NCBI RefSeq assembly: GCF_032302195.1
Contig: NZ_CP135275.1
Location: 5,857,501-5,921,500 of the forward strand
Length of the DNA stretch: 64,000 bases
Reading direction: 5' to 3'
Source of the DNA: Paenibacillus sp. MMS20-IR301
GTDB taxonomy: Bacteria; Bacillota; Bacilli; Paenibacillales; Paenibacillaceae
Each line of letters opens with the position of its first letter. Position 1 is the first letter of the stretch. Below, piece by piece: positions 1 through 12,035 of this stretch. The position numbers and the translations under genes are program-made. The notes beneath the pieces are model-generated. The model saw only the letters and a list, made by a program, of their open reading frames with translations, did not search any database and was not told the origin of the DNA.

Positions 1-853
1 GCGACTGGGCCTTTCTATAAGCCTTTTGAAGGGTCATGGCATGGAATATATCAGCTACTGCTACTATCTTGGCGTAGAAATGAATCTGGGTACCGTCCAG
101 CTTAAGCGGATAACCGGTACCGTCTATTTTCTCATGATGCTGCAGGGCGGCCAGTCGGACACCTTCGTTAATGGCGGTAACATTACGCAGCAGCTGATAA
201 CCATAGGTAGTATGCCGGCGTACTTCCTCGACCTCGCTGCCTTTAAGCGGCTCCGGCTTCTGCAGCAGTGCCTCATCTACTTTTACGTTGCCTATATCAT
301 GCAGTAAGCCGGCAAACGCAGCCTGCATCCAGTCCTTCTGGGGATATCCGCACCACTGGGCAATCCTATATGATGTCAAAGCCGACAATACCGCGTTATG
401 ATAATTGTAATCCTGTTCAAACAAGACGCGCGGAGCAAACTTTAGGACATGATAATCCTTCAAATGGCTGATCAGCAGCTCCAGCTGACTCCGTAATTCA
501 TAAATGGGAAGTGCCACTGCCGCTGCAGAACGGTAACACTTCTTAATGAGCGCCAGCATTCTTTCATATTCATCATGGATAGGTGAGTTGCTCTTGGCAA
601 GCACGGATTCATTAATAAGAGAGCCTGTTTTGACCGCCTGCTGCTTCACTGCCTGTTTGGCGCCCTCTGGTGCTGTGTCTTCACCCTGGGCCCCTTCTAT
701 CTCAACCTGTCCAATTAAAAAGGCCTGCAGAACCTCTATATCGCGCGGAAGGATTATTTTCCCTTTGGAGAAGAGAACCCCTCCCAGTGGTGTTATAACA
801 TCCTTAATGATTTTTGAGCCTACTTTTATTTCTGTAACGGATACGTTTGGCAT
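1..853 (-). CDS. HD-GYP domain protein (C-terminus cut by window edge)
   Basis: Partial minus-strand gene; my reverse translation starts MPNVSVTEIKVGSKI and runs open to base 1. Residues from about 175 carry the HD-GYP signature: an HDIGN metal-binding motif, a conserved RHTTYGYQLL segment and HHEKIDGTGYP. HD-GYP proteins are usually cyclic-di-GMP phosphodiesterases, but binding to that nucleotide cannot be proven from sequence. The N-terminal 100 residues lack an obvious receiver domain or membrane segment, so the protein is probably cytosolic. The ATG at 853 is preceded by an AAAGGGG ribosome binding site. It is the last gene seen on the left arm and follows the gyrA terminator. Confidence 0.85.
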   Translation of the reverse strand, partial: MPNVSVTEIKVGSKIIKDVITPLGGVLFSKGKIILPRDIEVLQAFLIGQVEIEGAQGEDTAPEGAKQAVKQQAVKTGSLINESVLAKSNSPIHDEYERMLALIKKCYRSAAAVALPIYELRSQLELLISHLKDYHVLKFAPRVLFEQDYNYHNAVLSALTSYRIAQWCGYPQKDWMQAAFAGLLHDIGNVKVDEALLQKPEPLKGSEVEEVRRHTTYGYQLLRNVTAINEGVRLAALQHHEKIDGTGYPLKLDGTQIHFYAKIVAVADIFHAMTLQKAYRKAQS

Positions 854-945
854 AAATTCAGCCCCTTTATTTCTGTAACACCATTTGTTCTTTAATTATA
901 GTATGTAACCTGACAAGCGACTAGATAGCAGAAACCCTATTCCTT

Positions 946-986
946 AAATAAAAAGCATGAGCTTCTGGAATCAGAAACTCATGCTC
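946..986 (-). terminator. Intrinsic terminator of gyrA
   Basis: On the minus strand a stem of about 14 bp (AGCATGAGTTTCTG pairing with its complement, one G-U pair) at 954-985 is followed by TTTTTATTTA. It lies just past the gyrA stop and before the HD-GYP gene. Confidence 0.85.
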
Positions 987-999
987 TGCCTGCAAATAC

Positions 1000-3540
1000 T
1001 TACTCCTGTTCGTCCGCCTCATCATCAGCAACGGATTCAGGCTGGATATCTTCGCCTTCTTCTAGGACTACAGCACTTTGAATTTCTTCGCCGTCCTCGT
1101 GTTCAGGCAATTCATCTTCCTCTTTATCCGCTCTGCACAGCGTAGCAACCGCATCATCCTCACGGATGTTGATCAGCTTAACGCCCTGGGCGTAACGTCC
1201 CATTGTCGAAATGCCGTCCATACTGGTCCGGATCAGTGTACCGCTTGTAGTTATAATCATCAGGTCCTCGTCACGCTTAACAACCTTAAGCCCGACTACC
1301 GGACCATTCTTGTCTGTAAGGTTAATCGTCTTGATACCTTTACCGCCGCGGGTCTGGGAACGATAATCGCCGGCAGGCGTCCGTTTACCATAGCCCTTGG
1401 TTGTAACGATCAGCACTTCAAGCTCTTTATCCACACAGTCCATGCCGATGACATGGTCATTATCGTCGAGTGTAATTCCTTTAACCCCGGTGGCGCTCCG
1501 GCCCATTGAACGGACATCATTCTCTGAGAAGGTAATCGACATCCCGCGGGCAGTACCTATAATCAGATCCTGCTCACCATCAGTCAGCTTCACCTCAATA
1601 AGTGAATCCTCTTCACGGAGATTAATCGCGATCAGGCCGCCCTTACGGATATTGTTGTAATCCTCCAGGGGAGTCTTCTTCACAATCCCCTCACGGGTAG
1701 CAAAGAACAGGTACTTGTCACTGTCCGCATCCTCTACCTGGATTACCGCGCTGATCTTCTCACCCTGCTCAATTTGAATCAGGTTGATAATCGGCGTTCC
1801 CCGGGCAGTCCGGCCAAGCTCCGGAATCTCATAGGCTTTGATCCGGTACACTTTACCCTTATCCGTGAAGAACATCAGATAGTTATGGGAATTACTCACG
1901 AAGAGATGCTCCACAAAGTCCTGATCCTTGGTGTCCATCCCTATAACCCCGCGGCCGCCGCGCTTCTGGCTGCGGTAGGTGCTGACCGGCAGACGCTTGA
2001 TATAGCCGGTATGGGTAATCGTAATAACAACCTCTTCACGCGGAATCAAGTCTTCGTCGAGAATGCTTTCTTCTCCGACCGTAATTTCCGTACGGCGGTC
2101 ATCGGAGTACTTATCACGAATTTCCTGCAGCTCATTGCTGATAATCTCCAGAACGAGATGCTCGTTAGCCAGAATTTCACGGTACTCGGCAATTTTGGCC
2201 AGAAGTTCGTTATATTCATTCTCAATTTTCTCACGTTCCAGACCAGTCAGGCGCTGCATCCGCATGTCGAGGATGGCCTGAGCCTGCTCAACGCTTAGGC
2301 TGAAGGTTTCCATCAGGCCTTCACGGGCAATATCTGTCGTGCGCGAAGCGCGGATCAGGGCAATAACTTCATCCAGATGATCGAGGGCAATACGCAGACC
2401 TTCCAGAATATGTGCCCGTGCTTCCGCTTTCTTCAGGTCAAATATGGTCCGGCGGCGGATAACTTCGATCTGATGCTGCAGATAATGATACAGCACATCA
2501 CGCAGGTTCAGAATCTTCGGTTCATTCCCTACGATAGCCAGCATATTGATCCCGAAGGTAGACTGCATAGAGGTATGCTTGTACAGGTTGTTAAGTACAA
2601 CACTCGGGTTCACATCCCGGCGCATTTCAATAACAACGCGCATTCCTGTGCGGTCAGATTCATCACGCAGATCCGTAATGCCTTCGATACGCTTCTCACG
2701 CACCAATTCAGCAATCTTCTCTACGAGTCTGGCCTTATTAACCTGATAAGGCAGCTCATGCACAATAATCCGTGCTTTACCGTTATTCTCTTCGATCGTC
2801 GCTTTGGCACGCATGGTAACCGATCCGCGTCCTGTGCGGTAAGCCTGACGGATTCCTTCACGGCCCAATATATAACCGGCTGTCGGGAAATCCGGGCCTT
2901 GAATATATTCCATTAGCTCCATAGGCGTAATATCAGGATTCTTAATCATGGCCTGCACACCGTCAATAACCTCACCCAGGTTATGCGGAGGGATATTAGT
3001 GGCCATACCGACCGCAATACCGGATACTCCGTTTACAAGCAGGTTCGGATAACGCGCAGGCAATACTACAGGCTCATTCTCTTCACCGTCATAGTTGGGA
3101 GCGAAATCAACTGTTTCTTTGTTCAGATCGCGGAGCATTTCTCCGGCAATCTTGGACAGCCTTGCTTCGGTATACCGCATCGCAGCTGCCATATCCCCGT
3201 CAATGGAACCGAAGTTTCCGTGTCCGTCTACGAGCATATAACGCATGGAGAAATCCTGGGCCATACGTACCATCGTCTCATATACGGCGGAGTCTCCGTG
3301 AGGATGATACTTACCGATAACCTCACCGACGATTCTCGCTGACTTTTTATGAGGTTTATCCGAGGACATTCCAAGTTCCGACATCGCAAACAAAATGCGC
3401 CGGTGAACAGGCTTAAGTCCGTCCCGCACATCCGGCAAAGCCCGGCTTACAATGATGCTCATCGCATAATCCATGAAGGATTCGCGCATTTCCGCACCAA
3501 TGTCCCGGTCTTTGATTTGCGGGTTATTTTGTTCAGCCAT
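1000..3540 (-). CDS. gyrA: DNA gyrase subunit A
   Basis: Breakage-reunion subunit of DNA gyrase, which introduces negative supercoils using ATP hydrolysed by GyrB. The 846-residue length is normal. Visible motifs are the N-terminal [12 protein letters not shown], the quinolone-determining stretch HGDSAVYE at 81-88 with Ser84 and Glu88 (the usual sensitive-type residues), and catalytic Tyr123 in AAMRYTE. The GyrA box QKRGGRGV opens the DNA-wrapping C-terminal domain, and the tail is strongly acidic. The ATG has an AAGGAGG site about 11 bases upstream. Here gyrA is separated from gyrB by an oppositely oriented gene and has its own promoter. Confidence 0.99.
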   Translation of the reverse strand: MAEQNNPQIKDRDIGAEMRESFMDYAMSIIVSRALPDVRDGLKPVHRRILFAMSELGMSSDKPHKKSARIVGEVIGKYHPHGDSAVYETMVRMAQDFSMRYMLVDGHGNFGSIDGDMAAAMRYTEARLSKIAGEMLRDLNKETVDFAPNYDGEENEPVVLPARYPNLLVNGVSGIAVGMATNIPPHNLGEVIDGVQAMIKNPDITPMELMEYIQGPDFPTAGYILGREGIRQAYRTGRGSVTMRAKATIEENNGKARIIVHELPYQVNKARLVEKIAELVREKRIEGITDLRDESDRTGMRVVIEMRRDVNPSVVLNNLYKHTSMQSTFGINMLAIVGNEPKILNLRDVLYHYLQHQIEVIRRRTIFDLKKAEARAHILEGLRIALDHLDEVIALIRASRTTDIAREGLMETFSLSVEQAQAILDMRMQRLTGLEREKIENEYNELLAKIAEYREILANEHLVLEIISNELQEIRDKYSDDRRTEITVGEESILDEDLIPREEVVITITHTGYIKRLPVSTYRSQKRGGRGVIGMDTKDQDFVEHLFVSNSHNYLMFFTDKGKVYRIKAYEIPELGRTARGTPIINLIQIEQGEKISAVIQVEDADSDKYLFFATREGIVKKTPLEDYNNIRKGGLIAINLREEDSLIEVKLTDGEQDLIIGTARGMSITFSENDVRSMGRSATGVKGITLDDNDHVIGMDCVDKELEVLIVTTKGYGKRTPAGDYRSQTRGGKGIKTINLTDKNGPVVGLKVVKRDEDLMIITTSGTLIRTSMDGISTMGRYAQGVKLINIREDDAVATLCRADKEEDELPEHEDGEEIQSAVVLEEGEDIQPESVADDEADEQE

Positions 3541-3580
3541 GAGTTGCTGGACCTCCTTCAGTTAAAAACCGCTACCCTTA

Positions 3581-3609
3581 ATTATATTACTTTCACAAAA
3601 GCAGCACAA
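3581..3609 (-). promoter_or_regulatory. Sigma-A type promoter of gyrA
   Basis: Minus strand reads TTGTGC, 17 bp spacer, TATAAT, placing the -10 box about 40 bases upstream of the gyrA ATG. The rest of the gap between gyrA and the YheC/D gene (3610-3836) is AT-rich and shows no further gene. Confidence 0.65.
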
Positions 3610-3836
3610 TTAAACCTGATAGCCTTTTATCTTCTATATTGATTTTCTTTTAGTACGGATAAGGGTATACGCCCTTTCCGCTGGTGCCTCCAGTACATAG
3701 ACTGTAAAGACAAGAAGAATGGCTCTATAACCCCGTTTTCGTCCAAAAAGGCATAACCCCATATCCTTATATTATAACATTGTTTAGTTAGCTTGTCCTG
3801 AAAATTCGTTGTAGAACAATACTTAGGAGGCAGAAA

Positions 3837-4712
3837 ATGAGGATTCAGCGTGTGTCCAGCAAATGGGCCAAAACAAAAGTCATTCTGCAGAATCGCCTGC
3901 TCTCAGTCTTCATTCCCGAAACACGCAAATACCGCCTGGAAGATTTGAAAGAGCTGCTCGGCATTTACGGAACGGTCTATATTAAACCGGACCGCGGCAC
4001 CTATGGCAGCGGAGTGATGAGAGCCGAGCAGCGGGCTGTCCATTTAAGCCCAAGCGATCAGCAGCCGGATTTTGATGCCGGAGACGATGTGACTCCTGAA
4101 GCAGAGACCGAGCAACGGCTGATGTACATTTTGAGATATGCAAAAGATGCCGAGGTATTTAGCACACCGGAGGAGCTTCATGCAGCCATCCTGCCGAAGA
4201 TTAAAGGCCGGACCTATCTGGTACAGCAAGGGATTGATCTGCTTCAGCATCAGGACCGCCCGTTTGACCTCCGGGTTCTGGCCCAGAAGAACCTGCGGGG
4301 CTGCTGGGAGACGACAGGCATGCTTGGCCGGGTAGCCGCACCACAGAAGGTAGTCACCAACTATCATAACGGCGGCAGCATTTTTCAGATAGATACCCTG
4401 TTTAAGGAGCATATGTCAGCTGCTGAAATGGCAGGTGCCCTGGAGCAGCTGAAATCACTGGGTGTAAGAATCGGGGCACAGCTTGAAACCGCCTATCCGG
4501 GCCTTAAAGAAATCGGACTTGATGTAGCCATAGATCAGCATCATGACCTCTGGCTGCTTGAGGTGAATACACTGCCCTCTATCATTGTCTTCAAAATGTT
4601 CCGGGACAAAAGCATCTACCGCAGAATTCACCGTTATGCAGTCGCTTATGGACGTTTGAAACGTTCCCGGCCGGCTGCCGGCCGCAGGCGAAGCGTAACG
4701 GGAAGGCGCTAG
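3837..4712 (+). CDS. YheC/YheD-family ATP-grasp protein
   Basis: 291-residue protein of the YheC/YheD family (endospore coat-associated, ATP-grasp fold). ATP-grasp features are visible: VYIKPDRGTYGSGV near residue 50, FDLRVLAQKN near 143, and a C-terminal metal-binding region with EIGLDVAID and LWLLEVNTLPS. The substrate is unknown; family naming comes from association with the spore coat in Bacillus. The ATG at 3837 is preceded by AGGAGGCAG. It is transcribed against its neighbours, divergently from gyrA and convergently with gyrB, and so splits the usual gyrB-gyrA pair. The C-terminus is Arg-rich. Confidence 0.85.
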   Translation: MRIQRVSSKWAKTKVILQNRLLSVFIPETRKYRLEDLKELLGIYGTVYIKPDRGTYGSGVMRAEQRAVHLSPSDQQPDFDAGDDVTPEAETEQRLMYILRYAKDAEVFSTPEELHAAILPKIKGRTYLVQQGIDLLQHQDRPFDLRVLAQKNLRGCWETTGMLGRVAAPQKVVTNYHNGGSIFQIDTLFKEHMSAAEMAGALEQLKSLGVRIGAQLETAYPGLKEIGLDVAIDQHHDLWLLEVNTLPSIIVFKMFRDKSIYRRIHRYAVAYGRLKRSRPAAGRRRSVTGRR

Positions 4713-4745
4713 CACTCTCTCTTACGCCCATTCCAGACAAAAATA

Positions 4746-4790
4746 AAACCTCCGGCAAGTCCCTGATAGGGAGATAACCGGAGGTTTGTT
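4746..4790. terminator. Bidirectional terminator between YheC/D gene and gyrB
   Basis: Stem AAACCTCCGG (4746-4755) pairs perfectly with 4778-4787. T or A runs on both sides suit both convergent genes. Confidence 0.75.
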
Positions 4791-4802
4791 ATAGGGCTCT
4801 GC

Positions 4803-7008
<2,206 letters not shown>

Positions 7009-7024
7009 GGTCTTCCTCCGCTCT

Positions 7025-8143
7025 TTATAGCTCCACTTTACCGCCGTGAACATGATACAGGCTCGCGCCCTTGAGTTTATCGGCATTCAGCCCCTCGACA
7101 CCGGTAGCGGTGATGAAGGTCTGCACCTTGCTTTGAAAGGTTTCGATCAGTTGGGTCTGACGATAGGGATCAAGTTCGGACAAAACATCATCAAGAAGCA
7201 GCACAGGATATTCTCCGATTTCCTCATGGATCAGTTCAATTTCCGCCAGCTTGAGCGATAAAGCCGCCGTACGCTGCTGTCCCTGGGAGCCGTATACCTG
7301 CGCTTCTCTTCCGTTGATAAAAAAGGACAGGTCATCCCGATGGGGACCCGTCAGCGTCATGCCGCGCCTGATTTCCTGTTCTCTCGTTTGTGATAACTTT
7401 AACATAAATTTGTCCAATAAGACAGCTTCATCTTCCTCTTCGCGCTCACCAAAAGAAGGCACATAGAGCAGTTTCAGCTCTTCTCCGCCGTTTGTTATGC
7501 CGCGGTGGATGGTTTCTGCCCATATCTGCAGCTTCTTTATGAATTGTTTCCTTTTTTTGACGATTTTAACACCATGCTCTATAAGTTGGGCATCCCAAAT
7601 CTCCAAAAGCTCCTTGCCGGCAGCCTCCTTACCCCATAGCTGCTTCAGCAGATTGCCCCTCTGGAGCAGAATTTTCTGGTATTGCTGGAGGTGAAACAGG
7701 TAGCTGGGCTGCACCTGGCCAATCTCCATATCGAGAAAGCGGCGCCGGATCCCGGGGGTTCCTTTGACAATCTCCAGATCCTCCGGCGCAAACATGACCA
7801 CATTCAGGGAACCTACGAATTCACTGAGCCGGCGCTGCTCGAGTCCGTTAATCCGGGCTTTTTTACCCTGGGGGGACAAGGTCAGCTCCAGCTTAAGATC
7901 ACCGTATTTGCGCTCCACCTCAGCTACAATCTGTGCCGAGCCGGCCGGTGCATCAAAAGATATGAGTTCCTTATCCTTGGAGGTGCGGTGGCTTTTGGTC
8001 ATCGCCAGGACGAACAAAGCCTCCATGAGATTTGTTTTGCCCTGGGCGTTCTGGCCGAGAATAAGGTTCACATCGCCCAGGTTCTCTAGACGCAGCAGCC
8101 CGTAGTTGCGGTAATACTGCAGACCGATATTTTTGACAAACAA
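7025..8143 (-). CDS. recF: DNA replication and repair protein RecF
   Basis: 372-residue SMC-like ATPase that helps RecO/RecR load RecA at gaps. The Walker A motif GQNAQGKTN is near residue 30. QGQQRTAALSLKLAE is the ABC signature region, and LLLDDVLSELD is the Walker B/D-loop near the C-terminus. Translation starts at TTG 8143, with AAGGAGGAC upstream. It follows yaaA by 21 bases and leads into remB, as in Bacillus. Confidence 0.97.
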   Translation of the reverse strand: MFVKNIGLQYYRNYGLLRLENLGDVNLILGQNAQGKTNLMEALFVLAMTKSHRTSKDKELISFDAPAGSAQIVAEVERKYGDLKLELTLSPQGKKARINGLEQRRLSEFVGSLNVVMFAPEDLEIVKGTPGIRRRFLDMEIGQVQPSYLFHLQQYQKILLQRGNLLKQLWGKEAAGKELLEIWDAQLIEHGVKIVKKRKQFIKKLQIWAETIHRGITNGGEELKLLYVPSFGEREEEDEAVLLDKFMLKLSQTREQEIRRGMTLTGPHRDDLSFFINGREAQVYGSQGQQRTAALSLKLAEIELIHEEIGEYPVLLLDDVLSELDPYRQTQLIETFQSKVQTFITATGVEGLNADKLKGASLYHVHGGKVEL

Positions 8144-8164
8144 GACCCTGTCCTCCTTGGGGTA

Positions 8165-8392
8165 TTACTCCTTGATCCCGCCGCCTTCAACTTCGAAAAC
8201 GCCGTTATCCTGTACCTCTATCTTATCACCCGGGTAAAGCTTCCGGCCACGCCGTTCTTCCTTCTCCCCGTTCACAAGTACATGTCCTTCCTGCAGCAGC
8301 GCTTTGGCCATCCCGCCTGTGGATACGCAATCGGCGAGCTTCAAAAACTGGTCCAGCTTAATATATCCACTGTGGATAACTATTTTTTTCAT
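8165..8392 (-). CDS. yaaA: S4-domain RNA-binding protein YaaA
   Basis: 75-residue S4-like RNA-binding protein conserved between dnaN and recF. It has the S4 pattern IKLDQFLKLADCVSTGGMAK and then VLVNGEKEERRGRKL, and probably acts in ribosome maturation. ATG 8392 (MKKIVIHSG) is preferred over an in-frame ATG at 8413, because AAAGGAAC lies upstream of it and homologues start there. Its first codons overlap a perfect DnaA box (8371-8379). Confidence 0.92.
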   Translation of the reverse strand: MKKIVIHSGYIKLDQFLKLADCVSTGGMAKALLQEGHVLVNGEKEERRGRKLYPGDKIEVQDNGVFEVEGGGIKE

Positions 8393-8422
8393 CTTTTTGT
8401 TCCTTTCGGCCACTTATCCACA
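8371..8422. promoter_or_regulatory. Pair of perfect DnaA boxes at the dnaN-yaaA junction
   Basis: TGTGGATAA at 8371-8379 and TTATCCACA at 8414-8422 are perfect consensus DnaA boxes in opposite orientation, 34 bp apart. They lie about 1.25 kb from the unwinding element. The first is inside yaaA codons, the second in the 46-bp dnaN-yaaA gap. Confidence 0.7.
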
Positions 8423-8438
8423 GGTCATGGACAGGGCA

Positions 8439-9581
8439 TTAGTTAGTTGTACGGTAAGGCAGAATCACATACAGGCTGCGGCTTTCATCGAGCGGACGGA
8501 GAATAATCGGGCTCATCATTCCGGTGAAGGCGATCACAAGCTGCTCACTTTCTACTACCTTCAGCACATCGAGCATATATTTCGAGTTGAAGGAGATCCG
8601 CAGCGGCTCACCTTTGAAATCTATGACTTCCAGCTCTTCCCGTACCTTGCCCAGCTCGGACGAGCTCGAGGAGATTTCTACATCCCCGTTCTCGAGCGTC
8701 TGCATGCGGACAATGTTTGTTTTCTCTTCACGGGACAGCAAATAAGCACGGTCAATCGATTCGCTGAGTTTTTTTGTATCCAAAGTTAGTTCTGTTTTGT
8801 AGTTGGTTGGAATAATTCTAGAAGTATCCGGATAAATTCCGTCCAGGATCCGCGAATAGAACAGCACTTTGTCGATTTTGAACAGAACCTGGTTATCAGC
8901 TACGACAATATCCACCAGCATATTCTGGTCGGGAATGATTTTGCTCAGCTCGTTCAGCGTTTTGCCGGCAATAACAATATTCGCAAACTGGACATTCTCA
9001 GTTCCATCCAGATGGGCGGCCCGTGTCGCCAGGCGGTGGCGGTCGGTTGCTGTAAATTTAAATTCGTTATCGGTCAGATTCCACAGAATTCCCGTAAGAA
9101 TCGGCGTTGTTTCCTGGGTGGAAATAGAGAAGGCGGTTTGCTTAATCATATTCTTCAGCAGGTCGCCGGGAAGTGAGATGGTTTCATTCTCTTCAATGCT
9201 TGGCAGAACAGGGAATTCTTCCGGGTCAAGACCGACGATCTGAATCTCCGTGGATCCGGAAGAGATATAGGTTTGAAAGCCTTCTTTAACTTCCATGTGG
9301 ATTTCTTTGGAGGGGAGCTTCTTGATAATTTCGACAAAGAACTTGGCTGGAAGCACAACGCTGCCCGGCTGCTCTACTTTGACAATCGTATGGCTGTCAT
9401 TCTCAGCGGGGATAAAGGACTGGATGGAGATATCCGTATCACTTGCGGTTAAGGTTACACCCTGATGGCTAACCTCAAACTTGATACCTGTCAGAATAGG
9501 TATTGTTGTTCTGCTTGAGATTGCTTTGGAGACATGGCCTATAGATTCGTTAAGTTCATTCTTGAGAATGCTGATTTTCAT
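8439..9581 (-). CDS. dnaN: DNA polymerase III beta sliding clamp
   Basis: 380-residue beta clamp, the ring that tethers the replicative polymerase. The three-fold clamp architecture fits the length. Recognisable stretches are the N-terminal MKISILKNELNESIGHVSKA, FTATDRHRLATR in the middle, and the C-terminal MSPIILRP...YVILPYR. ATG 9581 follows AGGAGTG by a good distance; an in-frame start at 9617 would add an unrelated dozen residues. It is downstream of dnaA across the oriC unwinding region. Confidence 0.98.
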   Translation of the reverse strand: MKISILKNELNESIGHVSKAISSRTTIPILTGIKFEVSHQGVTLTASDTDISIQSFIPAENDSHTIVKVEQPGSVVLPAKFFVEIIKKLPSKEIHMEVKEGFQTYISSGSTEIQIVGLDPEEFPVLPSIEENETISLPGDLLKNMIKQTAFSISTQETTPILTGILWNLTDNEFKFTATDRHRLATRAAHLDGTENVQFANIVIAGKTLNELSKIIPDQNMLVDIVVADNQVLFKIDKVLFYSRILDGIYPDTSRIIPTNYKTELTLDTKKLSESIDRAYLLSREEKTNIVRMQTLENGDVEISSSSSELGKVREELEVIDFKGEPLRISFNSKYMLDVLKVVESEQLVIAFTGMMSPIILRPLDESRSLYVILPYRTTN

Positions 9582-9670
9582 AATTTCACTCCTAGCTGAA
9601 AAGTTGGGAAATGGCACTGCGGATATCCTCTTTGAAACCTGCTCTTAGATGATGAATTATTATAGTTATT

Positions 9671-9709
9671 TAATAGTATTAGTAGTAGGGGCTCCGTTTA
9701 TGTGGATAA
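9671..9709 (-). other. oriC unwinding element: DnaA box, GC-rich spacer, DnaA-trio
   Basis: Read on the minus strand: TTATCCACA (9701-9709), then TAAACGGAGCCCC, then CTACTACTAATACTATTA (9671-9688). The last stretch is the repeating 3-base DnaA-trio pattern, followed by AT-rich DNA to about 9650. This box/GC-cluster/trio order matches the basal unwinding system described for B. subtilis. Assignment is by pattern only. Confidence 0.8.
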
Positions 9710-9744
9710 GTCGCTCAAACAGCATAAAATTAAGCCTACCCACA

Positions 9745-9764
9745 TGTGTATAGATTGTGTATAG
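9745..9764. promoter_or_regulatory. Two degenerate DnaA boxes downstream of dnaA
   Basis: TGTGTATAG occurs twice (9745-9753 and 9756-9764), 11 bp apart, each two bases off consensus. They lie between the dnaA stop and the perfect box at 9701. A helical-turn spacing suggests ordered DnaA loading toward the trio. Confidence 0.5.
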
Positions 9765-9778
9765 GCTCTTAGTTCCTC

Positions 9779-11125
9779 TTAGGAAGGATTTTTAATTTTC
9801 TCCGAAAGATTATTTACCACTTTGTACAACTCCTGGTCCACCTTTAATTGCTGCGTAATCTTCTCATGGGCATGAATAACGGTTGTATGATCGCGTCCCC
9901 CGAAGGCTTCACCAATTTTTGGCAGCGAATAATCCGTCAGCTCACGGGAGAGATACATGGCGATCTGCCTTGGAAAAGCAACAGCCTTCGTGCGTTTCCG
10001 CGCTTTGAAATCCTCCATGCGCAAATTGTAGTATTCGCCGACTTTTTGCTGAATGTCGTTAATGGTGATCATCTTCGGACGGCTGGACGGAATAATATCC
10101 TTCAGTGCTTCAGCTGCCAGATGCGTTGTCACATCCTGATTCGTCAGTGAGGAATAGGCTACAACACGGATCAGCGCGCCTTCGAGCTCGCGGATATTCG
10201 TATCAATCTGATTAGCGATATACATCATCGCTTCATTCGGGATATCCAGGTTCTCCGCTTTGGCCTTCTTCCGCAGAATTGCAATCCGCGTCTCCAGATC
10301 CGGAGGCTGAATATCTGTAATCAGTCCCCATTCGAACCGTGAGCGCAGCCGTTCTTCCAGCGTGGGGATTTCCTTCGGCGGCCGGTCGCTTGAAATGATA
10401 ATTTGCTTGCGTTCTTCATGAAGCGCATTGAACGTATGGAAAAATTCCTCCTGCGTTGACTCCTTGCCGGCCAGGAATTGAATGTCGTCAATCAGCAAAA
10501 TGTCAACATTGCGGTATTTGTTACGGAAGCTCTCACCGCGGTTGTCACGGATCGAGTTAATGAATTCATTCGTAAATTTCTCGGACGAGATGTAAATTAC
10601 CTTGTTATTGGGGTTATGCTCCAGCACATAGTGGCCGATGGCATGCATTAAGTGAGTCTTTCCGAGCCCTACGCCCCCGTATAAAAACAAAGGATTGTAA
10701 GCTTTAGCCGGTGCTTCGGCTACGGCCAGCGAGGCTGCATGCGCAAACCGGTTGCCTGAACCGATAACGAACGTATCAAAAGTGTATTTGGGATTGAGCA
10801 AATGCGTCTGTGCTTCTTCGCGGGATACCGCGGGAGAGGGCGCCAGCTGTTGGACTACAGGCTCAGAGGGCTTGTTCTCTTCAATTACAAATTTGACGTC
10901 AACCTGTTGTCCGGTGACCTCATACACTGTAGCTCCTACCAGTTTGGTGTAGCGACTTTCCAGCCATTCTACGGCAAAAGTTGTAGGCGCCGAGATGATC
11001 AGGGCCTGAGGGCTGAAGCTTAATGCCTTCGTCGCCTTAAACCAGGTATCAAAGCTCGGCTTGCTTAGTTTGGTTTGAATAATCGATAAAATTTGCTGCC
11101 ATAATTCGGAAGTATGGCTGTCCAC
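9779..11125 (-). CDS. dnaA: Chromosomal replication initiator DnaA
   Basis: 448-residue AAA+ initiator that binds DnaA boxes, oligomerises and melts oriC. Domain I is at the N-terminus ([18 protein letters not shown]). Domain III has Walker [11 protein letters not shown] near 150 and Walker [12 protein letters not shown]. Domain IV ends with the helix-turn-helix motif [15 protein letters not shown]. The start is GTG at 11125, with GGAGTGACA upstream. It is flanked on both sides by DnaA boxes, which are likely autoregulatory as well as origin elements. Confidence 0.99.
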   Translation of the reverse strand: MDSHTSELWQQILSIIQTKLSKPSFDTWFKATKALSFSPQALIISAPTTFAVEWLESRYTKLVGATVYEVTGQQVDVKFVIEENKPSEPVVQQLAPSPAVSREEAQTHLLNPKYTFDTFVIGSGNRFAHAASLAVAEAPAKAYNPLFLYGGVGLGKTHLMHAIGHYVLEHNPNNKVIYISSEKFTNEFINSIRDNRGESFRNKYRNVDILLIDDIQFLAGKESTQEEFFHTFNALHEERKQIIISSDRPPKEIPTLEERLRSRFEWGLITDIQPPDLETRIAILRKKAKAENLDIPNEAMMYIANQIDTNIRELEGALIRVVAYSSLTNQDVTTHLAAEALKDIIPSSRPKMITINDIQQKVGEYYNLRMEDFKARKRTKAVAFPRQIAMYLSRELTDYSLPKIGEAFGGRDHTTVIHAHEKITQQLKVDQELYKVVNNLSEKIKNPS

Positions 11126-11207
11126 AGACTGTCACTCCTTTAAATCTTCCAAATGTGGCGTCAGCCATGAAGTGGAAATGTCGAAGAAAATGGGTTGTTG
11201 CTGAATC

Positions 11208-11590
11208 TTATCCCCAATATGCAATATCAAGAGACAAAAAAATATGGATAAATTTGAATTGTTCACAACTTTATCCACAGCTTGTTGATAATATATTGAA
11301 CAAACAAATCTATTCACATTCAAAAGTAATACCATCATAGCAAAAGCCCCCTTGTTTTTCAATGAGCCGCGCTATTTTATCCACAAATTCAATCACTTGT
11401 GTATAATTTTTACGAACACCACTACATATTGTTGATAATTTGTTTACCGTTCGACAGGTTCCGTCAACGGTTCGATATTTTTATACACAGGTTGTGCTCA
11501 GCTGTGTGCATCCGGCAATTTTTTTTGATCACAGGTGGATAACTGGACAAGCCTGTGGATTATTATTTTGAACAAATGCAATGTGGATAA
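11208..11590. other. oriC upstream DnaA-box cluster
   Basis: About eleven DnaA boxes in 380 bp. Perfect boxes are at 11271-11279, 11377-11385 and 11582-11590. One-mismatch boxes are at 11208-11216, 11243-11251, 11283-11291, 11398-11406, 11430-11438, 11481-11489, 11534-11542 and 11554-11562. They are in mixed orientation in AT-rich DNA. This corresponds to the incA/incB half of a bipartite Bacillus-type origin. The 11126-11863 gap holds this cluster and the rpmH promoter region, and I see no gene in it. Confidence 0.93.
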
Positions 11591-11694
11591 GGCGCTAAGA
11601 TGAAACTGTGGGGAACGGAAACCGCCTGGGGATAGCGGAGGTGAGGCAGCCGCAGTCAGTGCAGAAAATAAAAAGAGGGAGGAAGATGACTAGG

Positions 11695-11723
11695 TTGACT
11701 TTTGCCATGATTATATGTTTAAA
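11695..11723 (+). promoter_or_regulatory. Candidate rpmH promoter
   Basis: TTGACT (11695-11700), then 17 bp, then TTTAAA (11718-11723) in an AT-rich stretch, 140 bases before the rpmH ATG. The -35 box is good and the -10 weak. Confidence 0.4.
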
Positions 11724-11863
11724 TATATAAAGGTGTTTTCTGTGAGGATATGTCTCCAAATTTAATTGATGATACTTGTAGATACTGTCCCTACTCTAAG
11801 GACGGCTTAGTCCGTTTCTGCTTATATGACAGTAATTAAGATCCTGTAAGGGAGGTGCAATAC

Positions 11864-11998
11864 ATGAGACCGACGTTCAAACCGAATGTGAGCAAACGCA
11901 AAAAGGTGCATGGTTTCCGCAAAAGAATGAGCACGAAAAACGGCCGTAAAGTGCTGGCAGCCCGCCGCCTTAAAGGCAGAAAAGTTTTGAGTGCGTAA
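11864..11998 (+). CDS. rpmH: 50S ribosomal protein L34
   Basis: 44-residue, very basic protein reading [20 protein letters not shown] and ending GRKVLSA. It is a canonical L34 of the large subunit. ATG 11864 follows GGGAGGTGC. It marks the right-hand side of oriC and is normally the first gene of the rpmH-rnpA-yidC-jag-mnmE run. Here a terminator follows immediately. Confidence 0.98.
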   Translation: MRPTFKPNVSKRKKVHGFRKRMSTKNGRKVLAARRLKGRKVLSA

Positions 11999-12011
11999 GT
12001 TAGGCCGCTAG

Positions 12012-12035
12012 GGACCACTGCTGTGGTCCTTTTTT
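12012..12035 (+). terminator. Terminator after rpmH
   Basis: Stem GGACCAC (12012-12018), loop TGCT, GTGGTCC (12023-12029), then a run of T. It would end short rpmH transcripts. Confidence 0.85.
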
